Positions 21,431-31,766 of a stretch of DNA of 34,341 nucleotides are shown piece after piece. Source of the stretch: Pelargonium nanum (Eukaryota; Streptophyta; Magnoliopsida; Geraniales; Geraniaceae). Numbering within the stretch: position 1 is the first letter of the stretch; each line of letters opens with the position of its first letter. The translations under genes and the position numbers were made by a program. The notes below the pieces were generated by a model. The model saw only the letters and a program-made list of their open reading frames with translations, made no database searches and was not told the DNA's origin. The stretch is from positions 1 through 34,341 of the forward strand of contig JAYMTF010000529.1 in assembly GCA_036897485.1 (NCBI GenBank). Direction: 5' to 3'.

Positions 21431-23183
21431 CTATTTCCATTTCAACACCGTGTTTGCCTAGTACCTTTTCCTCACATGTAATGTGTCGATAATAATGATA
21501 ATGGCAACAAAAAGCATGATGTTTCGGTTGATGTGCATGTTCTTCCATTCACATTAAAGATTTAATCCAAAATTCGTTGATTAGCAATATCATTTCATCG
21601 TTCCAAAGATGCTACCAATAAATTCTCTCGTAAATACTCCCAGTCAAAGTATCAAATAAAAATACTTATGTTTCTATCGGATCCAAAATTAGATATGAAT
21701 TATTTATTCAAGATTAGATATGAACTTTTCCATGGAATGTGACTCGACAAGCAAACAAAAGCAACCTTCCACATACTTCCTTTTCTTGCTGAGGATCATG
21801 AGAAGAAAATATAGTAAAATCAAACCTAATATTTTGATTACCTTGCTACGTAAGTAGCTAGTGCATGCACACTCTCTAATCTATAGGGGGCAAGTCAATA
21901 AATATTTAATTAGATCATTGTAAGATTCATTCCCAAAAAAAAGAACAAATTAAATGGTTCAACAAGCATAGTGATTGGTGATGCATGTTTGAAAATTTTG
22001 AATCGTATCACATATGTATATATAGCAAGTAACAATGACATCTAAATAAATATTGTGATTATGCAAATAAGAGATGATCTCAATCTGATTGGTTATACAC
22101 TGAAACTCATCAAAATTATTGTATTGTATTTAAGAACAAAAATTATGGTCACTTGATTATAAGTTGAAAGTGGGTTGATACAATTAGTGGCGAGGCCATA
22201 CTTCAAAGGAAGCGTGAGCATAATTTCTTTCAGCCATTGTTTATAAAAATTGAAGATCGTCGACCATTAATAGTTTAAGAAATTGAGGGTCGTTGATCAA
22301 CACTAGTTCGTCAATCTGTTTAAAGGAATTAGTTTTTTCGAGTGATGAGGGATTAAGGGAAATAGGGCAATTGTATACTATAACCTACCCTAGCTCCGCT
22401 TAGGCGCTTATGTATATATATGCACAATGAAAGAATGATACTTTATTTATTTGATTGATATTTGTGCGCTCTAATAAAATCATGGACAGATCCAAAGAGT
22501 TTGAAGAGTTATTATGAGTATCCCTCAATTTCGCTCTCTATGCTTAATTATTTGAACTAATATTATACATTTATACTCATATGTCTCAAAATAAGTGTCA
22601 TACTTATTCTGAGAAAAAATAATAGGAGTTAGTTATGTTGTATATTTACTCATTTATCTTCATGCACATGTGCTATAACAAAGCTTATGATGTACTGACT
22701 TTCTTATTATAGTAGCATTATTAGTTATTCATGCATCACTACCTTTTTGAAATGATACATAACATTTATTATAAGACAAAAACAACAAGCGAATCATAAC
22801 ACTATATATATGTGTGTGTGGGAGATGATATGAAAATTTTAGTCAACACATGATAATTTTGGATACAAAAATGAAAGAAACTATCTTTTGAACTCATCTT
22901 GCTGTCATTTTCTAGAAAAAAAAGTTTTATTATTAAGTATTGGATGATCATGATAATCAAAACCAATGCAGCTATGCCAAATGTGGTGATTAGTGCCTGT
23001 CCAACCAAGATTATGAACATAATATTATTTAGTAGTGGGAGGATACCTATATATATCTTCCAAAACCACCCAAAATGATCCGTTGGTTGTCCTAAAATTC
23101 CTAATCTCATTTAGGACATATAATATTATACCACATAATATTAAATCATATCCTAAACTTTTGTCCCTCCAATATCCCCAAAC
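21431..23183. other. Intergenic, with a Stowaway-like end at about 22573
   Basis: CATATGTCTCAAAATAAGTG at about 22577 looks like a decayed Stowaway terminus, and a short inverted copy of its word follows at once. The minus-strand frame at 22802-23110 has no recognisable motif. No gene is supported. Confidence 0.35.
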
Positions 23184-24048
23184 CTTGGGGCTGCCTCAAT
23201 TAATTGGTTTTAATAAACTGGTGTTTGAAAAAGATGGAAAGATGATTGATTACTTGTTTGGTAAAGAGGGAAAAATATAAAAAGCCCTAATGATAAGATA
23301 GATATTGCTTAATTAGTACAAGAAGTTTGAAGAAAATTTGAGCAAAAGATGCCTCAAATCACACTCAATTTTGAGCAAAAAGAAAGAAAAGATGCTCCAA
23401 ATCTTCCAAGGAAAATGATTCAATCAAAAGGTCATTACTTTCATGATTTTTTGTGTCATAAAGAAAGAGCGACTGAAATTGGATGGTAACTCATGTTCAC
23501 GGATCATATTCTTGTCGTGTTAAAAGTCTAGTATCTTGTTAAACATGTTAACTTAAACTTGACCGTTTATTAAACGGGCTGAAGAACACAACACGATCAC
23601 GGGTTGATACGACATGACACGGCTAAAACGCTTCCTATAATTAGGTTCAAAATTATATGACCCGATACGACATGTTTAAATAAATATGTTGATATTGACA
23701 CAATAATACCCGATATATCTAACTTGTTTAACTTATACATGTCATTTTCTATACGGTTTGTTTGAAATTTTACATTTTTATCTTTAAATAGGTGAGTCAG
23801 TAAATAGATTATATGAGTTAAACAAAAATCCGATTATTAAATAGGTTGTGCTTATGTCAAATTCGAGTTATGTGAATTTGACATAAGCACAACCCAAATA
23901 ATCGGGTTGTCAAATTTACATACAGGTTGTGCTTATGTCAAATTCAGGTTATGTGAATTTGACATAAGCACAACCCGGTTATTAAACAAAAATCCGATTA
24001 TATTGCATCCTCGCGGTTCTTAACTCAATTAATTGAGGCAGCCCCAAG
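23184..24048. repeat. 865-bp segment bounded by a perfect 23-bp inverted repeat
   Basis: The 23 bases at 23184-23206 (starting CTTGGGGCTGCCTCAATT) are exactly the reverse complement of 24026-24048 (ending GAGGCAGCCCCAAG). The region between includes the CGTGTC-rich stretch (23500-23720) and the twin hairpins. No target-site duplication is seen outside the repeats and no transposase frame lies inside. It could be a non-autonomous element or a local inversion scar. Confidence 0.7.
23844..23975. repeat. Twin perfect 21-bp hairpins in tandem
   Basis: Hairpin 1 has arms 23844-23864 and 23874-23894 with a 9-nt loop. Hairpin 2 has arms 23925-23945 and 23955-23975 with a 9-nt loop. Within each, the arms are perfect complements, and the arms of the two hairpins are identical (GGTTGTGCTTATG...ATTC). 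Only the loops differ (GAGTTATGT and AGGTTATGT). The period is 81 bp. Confidence 0.85.
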
Positions 24049-24772
24049 CTGTATATGCGGTCCATGATTCCATTTGCACCTTCAATCGCTTGATCGAACA
24101 TAAAACCATAAATAGTCATAATCTGATGGGCCGTACGGTGGTGATTCCAACATTTGATGGGTCTTTCTTTGATCTTGTTAACGAGGAAATTTGATTAGGT
24201 GGGGACACGATACTCTAAGATTGAGATTCTGTGTTGACTAAAGTAAAATTAGGATTAAGACAAGTTTAATATGAAATTTAGTTTATAATTATATTAAAGA
24301 TCTCCTCTGTAAATGAGATTAGCTTTTCTATTTGAGTTTGCTTTTCACGATTGCGAAGTCAACCAACACTTTATTCTTTTGTACATTTAGTTAATAATTG
24401 ATACAAATATCTATTTGCTAAACATGGTTTAGGACATCACTCATATGTAACTGTAATATATTACAAAACTAAAAGTAATTTCATATGCATTGCACAACTT
24501 ATAAATATTAAAATAGACATAAGTTAATGAATATACAAATAATTGAATGACATTATCATATTAAATTACATTTTACTCACCGTTTATTTATATATTGGAA
24601 TATATTCCGACAGAGATTGTATTTCTCTGCTCATTTGTGTTCGTCAAATATAATAAAAAAATTATTAAGTATATGACTACACATAAGAAAATTGAACAAA
24701 ATGAAAGGAAAGACTATTGATAACGTGACGCTCTCGTAACTCACATACAATATAAATATATTTATCTATTGT
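24049..24772. other. Intergenic, AT-rich
   Basis: No exon-like frame, RNA gene or clear transposon end was recognised. Confidence 0.4.
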
Positions 24773-25040
24773 TTTCTTTTTTTCTCTTTTTTTGCTGTAA
24801 AAGGAAAGATTAAGCAACAACGACCCATGCTACAACAACTCCTCTCATATCCTCCCAAAGAAGCCTTGAATCTCGACCGGAGACGACCGAAGTTTCTCAA
24901 AATCAAAAGTAATATCTTGACCTAAATTAGCCATAACATCGGTTACCCAATTCCCTTCCCTGAATCAATACGAGACCGCAACTCACCAATCCTGATTCGG
25001 CAACTCAACAATGTCATCTAGGATCACTTGTGCCATCATG
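24773..25040 (-). pseudogene. Second LINE remnant, RNase H end with A-rich tail
   Basis: On the minus strand, one frame reads QVILDDIVELPNQDW, two stops, then FREGNWVTDVMANLGQDITF and DFEKLRSSPVEIQGFFG. The REGN-VTDVMANLG block matches the end of the plant RVT_3 RNase H domain (consensus-like REGN-VAD-LANLG). The in-frame stops make it non-functional. An A-rich stretch (plus-strand T-run, about 24774-24800) follows the coding remnant, as expected for a LINE 3' end. Confidence 0.6.
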
Positions 25041-25485
25041 TTTTTATAGTACGCATAGATATGAATTTTTTTTAAATGACTTAGTATAAGATTGCCTATA
25101 GGTGATTATGAATTGTGGGGATAGTTGACGATATTTTAGTGAATAAACTAAGTTGAAGATATTGAGACGATATGGTTGTGATATGATGAGTACGTGAGAA
25201 AGAGAGGAAATCAATATTGGAAAGACAATTCCAAGCGATCCTCAAGATTTCTTTGATTTTCAATTTTTGGGAACAAAAAAACAAAATAAATGAATAGCAA
25301 AAGTTGAAGGGCATTGGAATATTGGGCCCACCCGAAAGATTTCTTTGGGACTCCCAAATCTCAGCCTCCCCTCTCTTGTCGTTTTCTCTTATGCCAATAT
25401 TTTTAATTAACGTTTCCATTGTTCCTCGGAATCATACTTGTTTTTTTCTCCTTAGAATCATATTTAAATTCAAAATTATATTATA
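25041..25485. other. Intergenic
   Basis: A minus-strand frame at 25096-25419 has no recognisable motif and skewed, AT-driven composition. No gene is supported. Confidence 0.35.
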
Positions 25486-25713
25486 TCCCTCCGTCCCAAA
25501 ATGAGTGTCATATTTCTATTTTTTACAAAAATTAAGGATTATCAGATAATTTAATGTGTTTTCAATATTACCCCACTTTCCCACCTACATCCCATGTGCA
25601 GTTCAGATCTGCCCATGTGTAATTCATGTAGTGCATAAGTGATAAGAGTAATATGAGAAAAATAATAATATAATAACCTAAAAATAAAAACAGGATACTC
25701 ATTTTGGGACAAA
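25486..25713. mobile_element. Stowaway-like MITE
   Basis: The left end TCCCTCCGTCCCAAAATGAG (25486) and the right end GATACTCATTTTGGGACAAA (25694) are inverted copies with few mismatches, about 228 bp apart. This is the classic Stowaway (Tc1/mariner-type) terminus. It has no coding capacity. Confidence 0.7.
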
Positions 25714-26392
25714 ATTTTTAGACAAACAGGATTATATCTATTTGAGATATTTTTTTACTATCATTTATAATATGTTAATGAAGATCTGATAATGTATTAA
25801 TACATATTCAGTCACGCTAGTGAGATACATTAACACGATTGATAAAACAAACTGAGTTAGTGGAAAAAGATTTTGTTTTTGATCTTCACTAAATGCACTC
25901 ATAGAAATGATGAACAAGTCTAATTGTGATTAAGTCTCGAGGATGATCAAAATTATAATTTACACAAAAAAAATCATATAATTCAGAAATTTATTTTTGT
26001 CCAATTAAGTGTGTCAATATTCATATATATGGTGGAAGAAAGAGTTGTATTTATGCATGGATCAGGTTGTTTGTTGTATGTAAGGAGATTGATTAATTAA
26101 TTTACACAATGTTTATGGTACTTTTAGTTGAAACATTAGTTAAACTCAATTTGAAGTCAATGTTTTAAATATTTATTTATCTGAAATACACTAATTCTAG
26201 TCGACCTAGACCATAATAAAATATAGAAGTACTTTTTTTTTTAACAAGTTTTAAATTTAAATCAATCCATTAAAAAGTACAGGTTAATCAACTTTTTCCT
26301 TCACTACTCAACTATAAAGCAATTCGCTCTATTTATTGTTTTTGTCCATATTACGATAAAATAAATTACTATGGATCTTTTACGGCTAATTT
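25714..26392. other. Intergenic, AT-rich
   Basis: No gene, RNA or transposon end was recognised. Confidence 0.4.
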
Positions 26393-26671
26393 AATAACCG
26401 CGTCCACGTTCAGGGTCCATCTCGGCAATTCGGGGGGAGTATTATTCTAGGGTCCTCGGTTTAATTTTAGAGGCTGAGTCTCAAGGGCAGTCTCCTTCTA
26501 GTGGTTTTCCACAGTTTAAGTTTCTAGTTTCTTTTCCGCTAGTTTATTTGTTTTGGCTAATTCGATTTAGTTGGTATGCTTTATTTTTGGTTATTTTGAA
26601 TTGTACGCTCCTTTGGTTTCCCAATTATTAGTAGATAAACATTTCCCTTCAAAAAAAATAACCGCGTCCAC
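26393..26671 (+). mobile_element. Retroposon insertion with 15-bp target-site duplication
   Basis: AATAACCGCGTCCAC occurs at 26393-26407 and again at 26657-26671, identically. Between them lie about 249 bp that end in a run of A. This is the full signature of target-primed reverse transcription. The body has no pol III A or B box, so it is more likely a 5'-truncated LINE or a retroposed transcript than a SINE. The intact duplication suggests a recent event. Confidence 0.85.
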
Positions 26672-27821
26672 TATTGTAAACCAACAATAAATATTACTAA
26701 TAACTACTCTACTGTTATACAAAGGCCTAACAATTTTTAGTGACAGCTCTGCTCTACCACCCAACTTTTCATTAACAAATTTTGTACTTTTTGCAATTGT
26801 GCTAATGCATTACTCTTCATATCTTCCCCAAAAATTACATTAAATTATTGCCTAACACAACTTTCGAATTTCATAAATGAAATTGAAATTACTGCTAACC
26901 ATTTAATTTTCTTCCAGAAAAGAATTTGCGTGTATGAGTCGCCGTTGAAAATGTTTATATGCAATACTATCTAATACAACATGACATGTTTAGTTATTGT
27001 GTGCGTTGACAGCTCAAGATGAACACGATATGAATGACACAAAGATGAACTAACATATTTTTCATAGTAAAATTAACATGTTTGGCATGTTATTAGGAAT
27101 AATTTATAATTATACCTTTAAGTTTGCGTGTAAGACGTGTCGGACAAGCCACAACACAACTAATTAATCGTGCATTCGTGTTTTGATAGTCTGACACGAA
27201 CACAACACGATAACAAAATGTGTGTGTCCAAACGCACTAATTTCATCTTGTGTGTTGAGTTACGAAACAAATTACCAACTTTATTCCAAACAACAAGCTG
27301 CATGTCCAATTCGTTTAATATAAGAACCCTTTTGAGTACTAAGTTTGAAAATGTGAGTGTGAGGTTGCATCTTCCATTGTTTTGCAGCTTTTGTTGAATA
27401 GAATTAGGAGGTACAAAACTATAATTACCGATTGGAATTGAGTCACTAACCATATCGCGTTGACTAATTATTTTTGGTCAAATATTAGTGGTATTATTGA
27501 GAGTAATTTTTAATTAGTTTGGATTTAGAGAGAGCACGAGACAACACGTGTTAGCAGAGAGGCGGTGGCTCACAATGACATCAACAACAACATCGTCGAA
27601 AAGATACTGCCTCACCTTCTGTACGGACACCACATCAATGGCAGTAACAGTAATTAAATACGGTAATTTCTGACAACGTGTAACAAAAAATTGTGTCGAC
27701 CCATGCCGCCGGTTCAGGAAACCTGTCGGTCATCGGGATTCGACGGCACAGCTCTCCGTTGACCACCGGCAAACACCGTCACTCCTCACGTCCCGAGAAA
27801 ACAATTCACCAAAATATCGTA
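26672..27821. other. Intergenic, with CGTGTC-rich repeat at about 26985-27240, then upstream of the response regulator
   Basis: The 26985-27240 stretch is rich in GACACG/CGTGTT words and resembles 6660-6850 and 23500-23720. A perfect G-box palindrome (AACACGTGTT) lies at about 27543-27552. Open frames at 27160-27453 and 27170-27397 overlap on opposite strands and have no motif. Confidence 0.4.
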
Positions 27822-27844
27822 AGATACGATAACGAATCGTATCT
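27822..27844. promoter_or_regulatory. Palindromic AGATACG site, candidate type-B ARR binding site
   Basis: AGATACGAT (27822-27830), a 5-nt spacer, then ATCGTATCT (27836-27844) form a perfect 9-bp inverted repeat. AGATACG is the preferred site reported for the type-B response regulator ARR10, and type-B factors directly activate type-A genes in cytokinin signalling. The site lies 286 bp before the ATG of the response regulator and about 190 bp before its TATA box. Confidence 0.55.
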
Positions 27845-28037
27845 GGAGAGATATCGGACTGTTTGTTTATTTAATTTTTGACGGTAATTGATATGGGTAT
27901 CCCACCGAAGTGGATCTCAGAATCTCCGCGATATTAATGTTCATTTAAAATCGAGAAAAATCAAATAAAAAATAAAGTATTTTATTAAAAAAAAATAGAT
28001 TTTGGATTTGTTGACAGACAATAAAAAAAAACAGGCG

Positions 28038-28044
28038 TATAAAA
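28038..28044 (+). promoter_or_regulatory. TATA box of the response regulator
   Basis: TATAAAA lies 86 bp before the ATG at 28130, predicting a leader of roughly 50-60 nt. Confidence 0.6.
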
Positions 28045-28129
28045 GGTAGGCCATAGAAGCATAAAACTCCGTTCTTTGCATATTGTTCAACAAAGTTGAG
28101 GAACGAGCAGTGTTGGAATATAGCAGGAC

Positions 28130-29005
28130 ATGGCCGGAAGCGTCGCCGTTTCGAGGTGGATGAGGCCGGAGACGCCGGAAAGTTTCGACCTACCGCCACC
28201 AGATTCCGAGCAAGTCCACGTTCTCGCCGTCGACGACAGCATCGTCGATCGGAAAGTCATCGAGCGCTTGCTCAAAATCACATCTTGCAAAGGTCCGTAA
28301 CAATATTAATACTCTTTTTTGCATTTTAGTTTCTGAAATTTAATTTTCTGATGGTTGATTTTTGAAATGTGCAGTGACGGCGGTGGATAGTGGAAGAAGA
28401 GCTCTGCAATTTTTGGGATTGGACGAGGAAAAGAGCTCCTCCGGCGACCTCAAGGTCGATTTGATTATCACCGATTACTGTATGCCGGGAATGACCGGTT
28501 ACGAGTTGCTCAAAAAAATCAAGGTTCGAATTTTATTTGATTTTATCTATATCGATTTCTTAAATTGGACATTTTGTGTTTTTATTTTTATTTTTATTTT
28601 CTAAATTCGAAACCTGTTGGCTCCGAGCAGGAATCGTCAAATTTCAGAGAAGTTCCGGTGGTGATTATGTCGTCGGAAAATGTTCTGACCCGAATCGACC
28701 GGTGTTTGGAGGAAGGAGCTGAGGATTTTATAGTGAAGCCGGTGAAATTGGCGGACGTGGAGCGGTTGAGGGATTTTATGACGAAGGAGGTTAAGGTGGC
28801 GGCGACGAACAAGAGGAAGCTACGGGATCGATGTGGCTGCGATGATTCCGATGACTCTCCGCCTCTATCGCCGCCGTCGATTTTGTCGACGACGTCGTCG
28901 GGATCGTCGTCGCCGTCGTCTTCGCAGGTGTTTTCATCGGCGCCGTGTTCTCCGACGCCGTTGGATTCGCCGACTAGACGGCTCAAGATGACCCAGCTGT
29001 TGTGA
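28130..29005 (+). CDS. Type-A two-component response regulator (cytokinin signalling)
   Basis: The exons are 28130-28292, 28375-28523 and 28631-29005, giving 228 aa. The receiver domain spans about residues 30-150 with all key residues: acidic pair Asp35-Asp36 (HVLAVDDS), phospho-acceptor Asp88 ([13 protein letters not shown]), Ser118 (VIMSSEN) and Lys140 (FIVKPVK). After the receiver there is only a short Ser/Pro-rich tail with no GARP DNA-binding domain, which defines the type-A class. These proteins accept phosphate from histidine phosphotransfer proteins and damp cytokinin responses; their transcription is itself induced by cytokinin. The N-terminal extension and the long SSP-rich tail resemble the ARR8/ARR9 subgroup, but I do not assign an orthologue. 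A palindromic AGATACG site and TATA box lie upstream. Confidence 0.93.
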
Positions 29006-29876
29006 CTGTTAATTTGTAACACCTACGGTTAACTAGAAACCCTGCAGTTCTCTTCTCTGCGGTTTTAACTTTTTGTTAATTGGGCTGCAATTATGTATAT
29101 CCGTTACTAATAACGGTTTTTGTTGCATCAATTTGTTTTTTAAAACTTTGATTCGTTATGTTTATTTACTATGTTGATGATATTATTATCAATAGTAATT
29201 AATAACTCTGTCAATTTGACTTAGATTGCATTGATATTCTGACATTTATTACTTATATCCATTTCAGTAAAATCGTGAACACGAATGTTTGTTTAGAATC
29301 ATTTCCTTGTGTCTTATTTTAGTCTCGGTGATTAGAACATCTTTAATCGAAACTCTTGGTCACATTGTTTACCAATGCGGGCATTTGCCAGATCGATAAC
29401 TCCTTAGAATGTCGAGGAACATATGGTGTGGTGGGAAAGAATATAAGGAATGTGGAAAAGAATGAAATGGACAAAAGTGTTTGATGAACATGTTATGTTG
29501 TACAGAGAAAGCTACAAGGTCATGTTCAAGGATTGGAGGGTGTTGTGTTTGTGGGACCTTAAACAATTTGGTTGCTGCTAGGAATGGTTTTGCTGTGCTG
29601 TCAATGGGTCTCAGAAACTAGCCACCCAATAAAGGTGCTACCTTCTTGTGGTGTTGTGGTGCCCGTAAGTACAGAGGTCGGTTTGTGAAATCAACGAAGA
29701 GATCTATGGACCATACTTGTCTCTCAATGCCGACATATTCCACTTCTTCACTTGTTTTAGTGTATTCTTTTTGGAAAGTCTATGACATTAGGGTAAATTA
29801 CACCGTTGGTGTTTCAAGTATGAAACTAAAATTACTACTTATTATTGACTTAATGCAAATTAGTACTTAGAATTTA
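29006..29876. other. 3' flank of the response regulator, then degenerate spacer
   Basis: The 3' untranslated region is followed by sequence at 29340-29780 whose composition (GGTGTTGTG, GTGGGAAAG) is more gene-like than its surroundings. All frames there are broken by stops and I recognise no family. A GGGTAAATTACACC motif at 29791 resembles the edge of a non-coding plant repeat. Confidence 0.35.
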
Positions 29877-29904
29877 CTAGTATTTGACCCCGTGCGTTGC
29901 ACGG
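29877..29904 (-). mobile_element. Helitron-like 3' terminus
   Basis: Read on the minus strand, a 6-bp stem hairpin (CCGTGC, 3-nt loop, GCACGG; 29890-29904) is followed after 9 nt by CTAG (29877-29880), with T as the next base. Helitrons end in CTRR preceded by a short GC-rich hairpin and insert between A and T, which fits. The element would extend to the right of 29877. I could not fix its 5' TC end or find a Rep/helicase frame, so it is probably non-autonomous. Confidence 0.5.
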
Positions 29905-30539
29905 ATAGTATACCAAAATTTTGTAGTGAGTTTCTACTTAATTTAAAGTACATGAGTTAGTTTAATATACATTCATTTGAATTATGAAAACTATGTTAAT
30001 ATATATATATTAAAGATAATATATTTTCAAGTTCAACATATTATTTTTATTTCAAATTTGATTAAGAAATTTTACTACTATAAATGTTCAAATTCAAAGC
30101 TTATATATCAATATGTCAACTTCAATGGTGTTGTCAACCCCACTAAAGTTCAAGCAATGTCCCAAAAAAAACATCACTATTACAACCCAAAACTTCAAGA
30201 TTCTCGAAAATCTCAACTAACTCATTAAACCTAATCGATTTGCAATCGACCAATCAACGAAGAAGTAAAATTCAAGACCAAAAACTCAAAATTGATATTG
30301 AAATTTGTGCATATACATTGGCATTAGTATTATGTAGGGAACGAAAATGGCATTAGTGTTGTGTAGGGTTCAATCGTTGGTCACTCTCATTGTGCGATAA
30401 TCAAGTGAGTGAGGGTAAAACAGACAAAAACATAACATCTGATTATATGTAATTACCAATTTATAAATAATGAAGAAGTGGTCTACAAGGAAAGATAAAA
30501 GGAATAGGAAACCCTCACAGTCACCGCCTCATGGCCTAT

Positions 30540-30546
30540 TATATAT
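30540..30546 (+). promoter_or_regulatory. TATA box of the six-exon micro-gene
   Basis: TATATAT lies about 65-70 bp before the ATG at 30611, giving a leader of about 40 nt. The 30-bp spacing to a start site is plausible. Confidence 0.4.
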
Positions 30547-30610
30547 TGTGGAAATTGATTTGCTGAAACGGAGGTAGCTGCAAAAGGAACAAGTTGAAAG
30601 CAGTTTTGCA

Positions 30611-31766
30611 ATGAGGATGGTTTCGCTTCGCACTGCGTATGTGTGACATATAATATAATTAATTTGTATGTTTATATGGCTTTAATTAAATACTTTTTGT
30701 TCACATTAATTGTTATTGCATGCAGAATAATGGGCAATATCTTTTCAAAGACGTATGTATTGTTGACCTTTCGTTCGTTGTTTGTTTATAGTCGATTATA
30801 TATATAAATTTAATGATTTGATTCTGTTTTTTAGGGCTATGTACATCGCCTATCACTGGTTAAGGTTGTTGTTATACATAATACAATGCAATTATATACT
30901 ATACTACTCGAGATATTCATAAATTTTATACATGAACTTTTACTTTTTATGCATGTTTATGTTATACTTCGCCCAGCATTCGATCGTGCTCTAACCCGTC
31001 GTGTTTACCTGTAGGGTGAAAGAATAAGAGATTAACATACAAAACATATTTGTTCTCTTCCCCCACTTATTAATTATTAACTACATATCTTGTGAATCGA
31101 TGACATACGTTAACTACACTCATAAATTATCATTATCTGTTTTTCATCAGGGAGACGGATATAAAGAGTATGAACAAACGTATCATAAATGAAACCGGAG
31201 ATACTTGGTAATTAAACATGCCAAATACTTTTATATATATATATATATATATATTCTCATGATGTCTTTATTATATCATAATTTTACTATATTCTAATAT
31301 GAATCTCCCTTTGATTGCGTAATTGATGTGCTAAAAAAAACAAATTGATGATTTCATTCTCGACAAGAGTATGCTTGTTCTTGAAAATCATTTACCTCAT
31401 TAACAAGATATATGCACCTTTATCTCGTTTATAATATTTTGATCAATTACTATTTTTTCTTTAACAAATACATTTTTCCAAATTCTTTAAATTGTTTCAG
31501 GCATCATCGTCGCTATCTATATTATGCCGAAATCAACAGGGAAAAATTGGTTTGTATATTTTCCATTTATTATATTCTCTATCTCCAATATATGGTGTTT
31601 ATATAATAAACACCTACGTACATGAAATTAAATTAAATACATTATGTGGCTGTTGTCCAATTCCTTTCAGGTTGAGGAGCTGAATACAAGATTCAAGCGG
31701 AGCAAAACGTTCTTTGCGACGCGAGAGTATGCTTTGACAGGGATTGATTATACAATCAAGAAATAA
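30611..31766 (+). CDS. Six-exon gene, 92-aa unrecognised protein
   Basis: The exons are 30611-30636, 30726-30752, 30835-30858, 31151-31207, 31501-31549 and 31671-31766. All junctions are GT-AG; the first four introns are phase 2 and the last is phase 0. The joined frame is open for 92 aa and ends at TAA 31764. Three exons are 24-27 nt, so no single frame reveals the gene. The protein begins MRMVSLRTAIMGNIFSKTAM. The internal Met11 starts MGNIFSK, an N-myristoylation-type sequence (Gly2, Ser6, Lys7), and after splicing it has a better start context (A at -3, G at +4) than the first ATG. The middle is Trp/Tyr/His-rich (DTWHHRRYLYYAEINREKLV) and the end is basic (FKRSKTF...YTIKK). I recognise no family. 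It may be a native gene or a copy carried by the Helitron-like element starting at 29877. Confidence 0.6.

Noticed and set aside
28594-29022. 142-aa minus-strand open frame
   Set aside because: Antisense to exon 3 of the response regulator, where GC-rich codon bias keeps the opposite strand open.
31006-31050. Possible additional exon of the 92-aa gene after CTGTAG
   Set aside because: It reads into TAA within a few codons in the required phase; skipping it restores an open frame.
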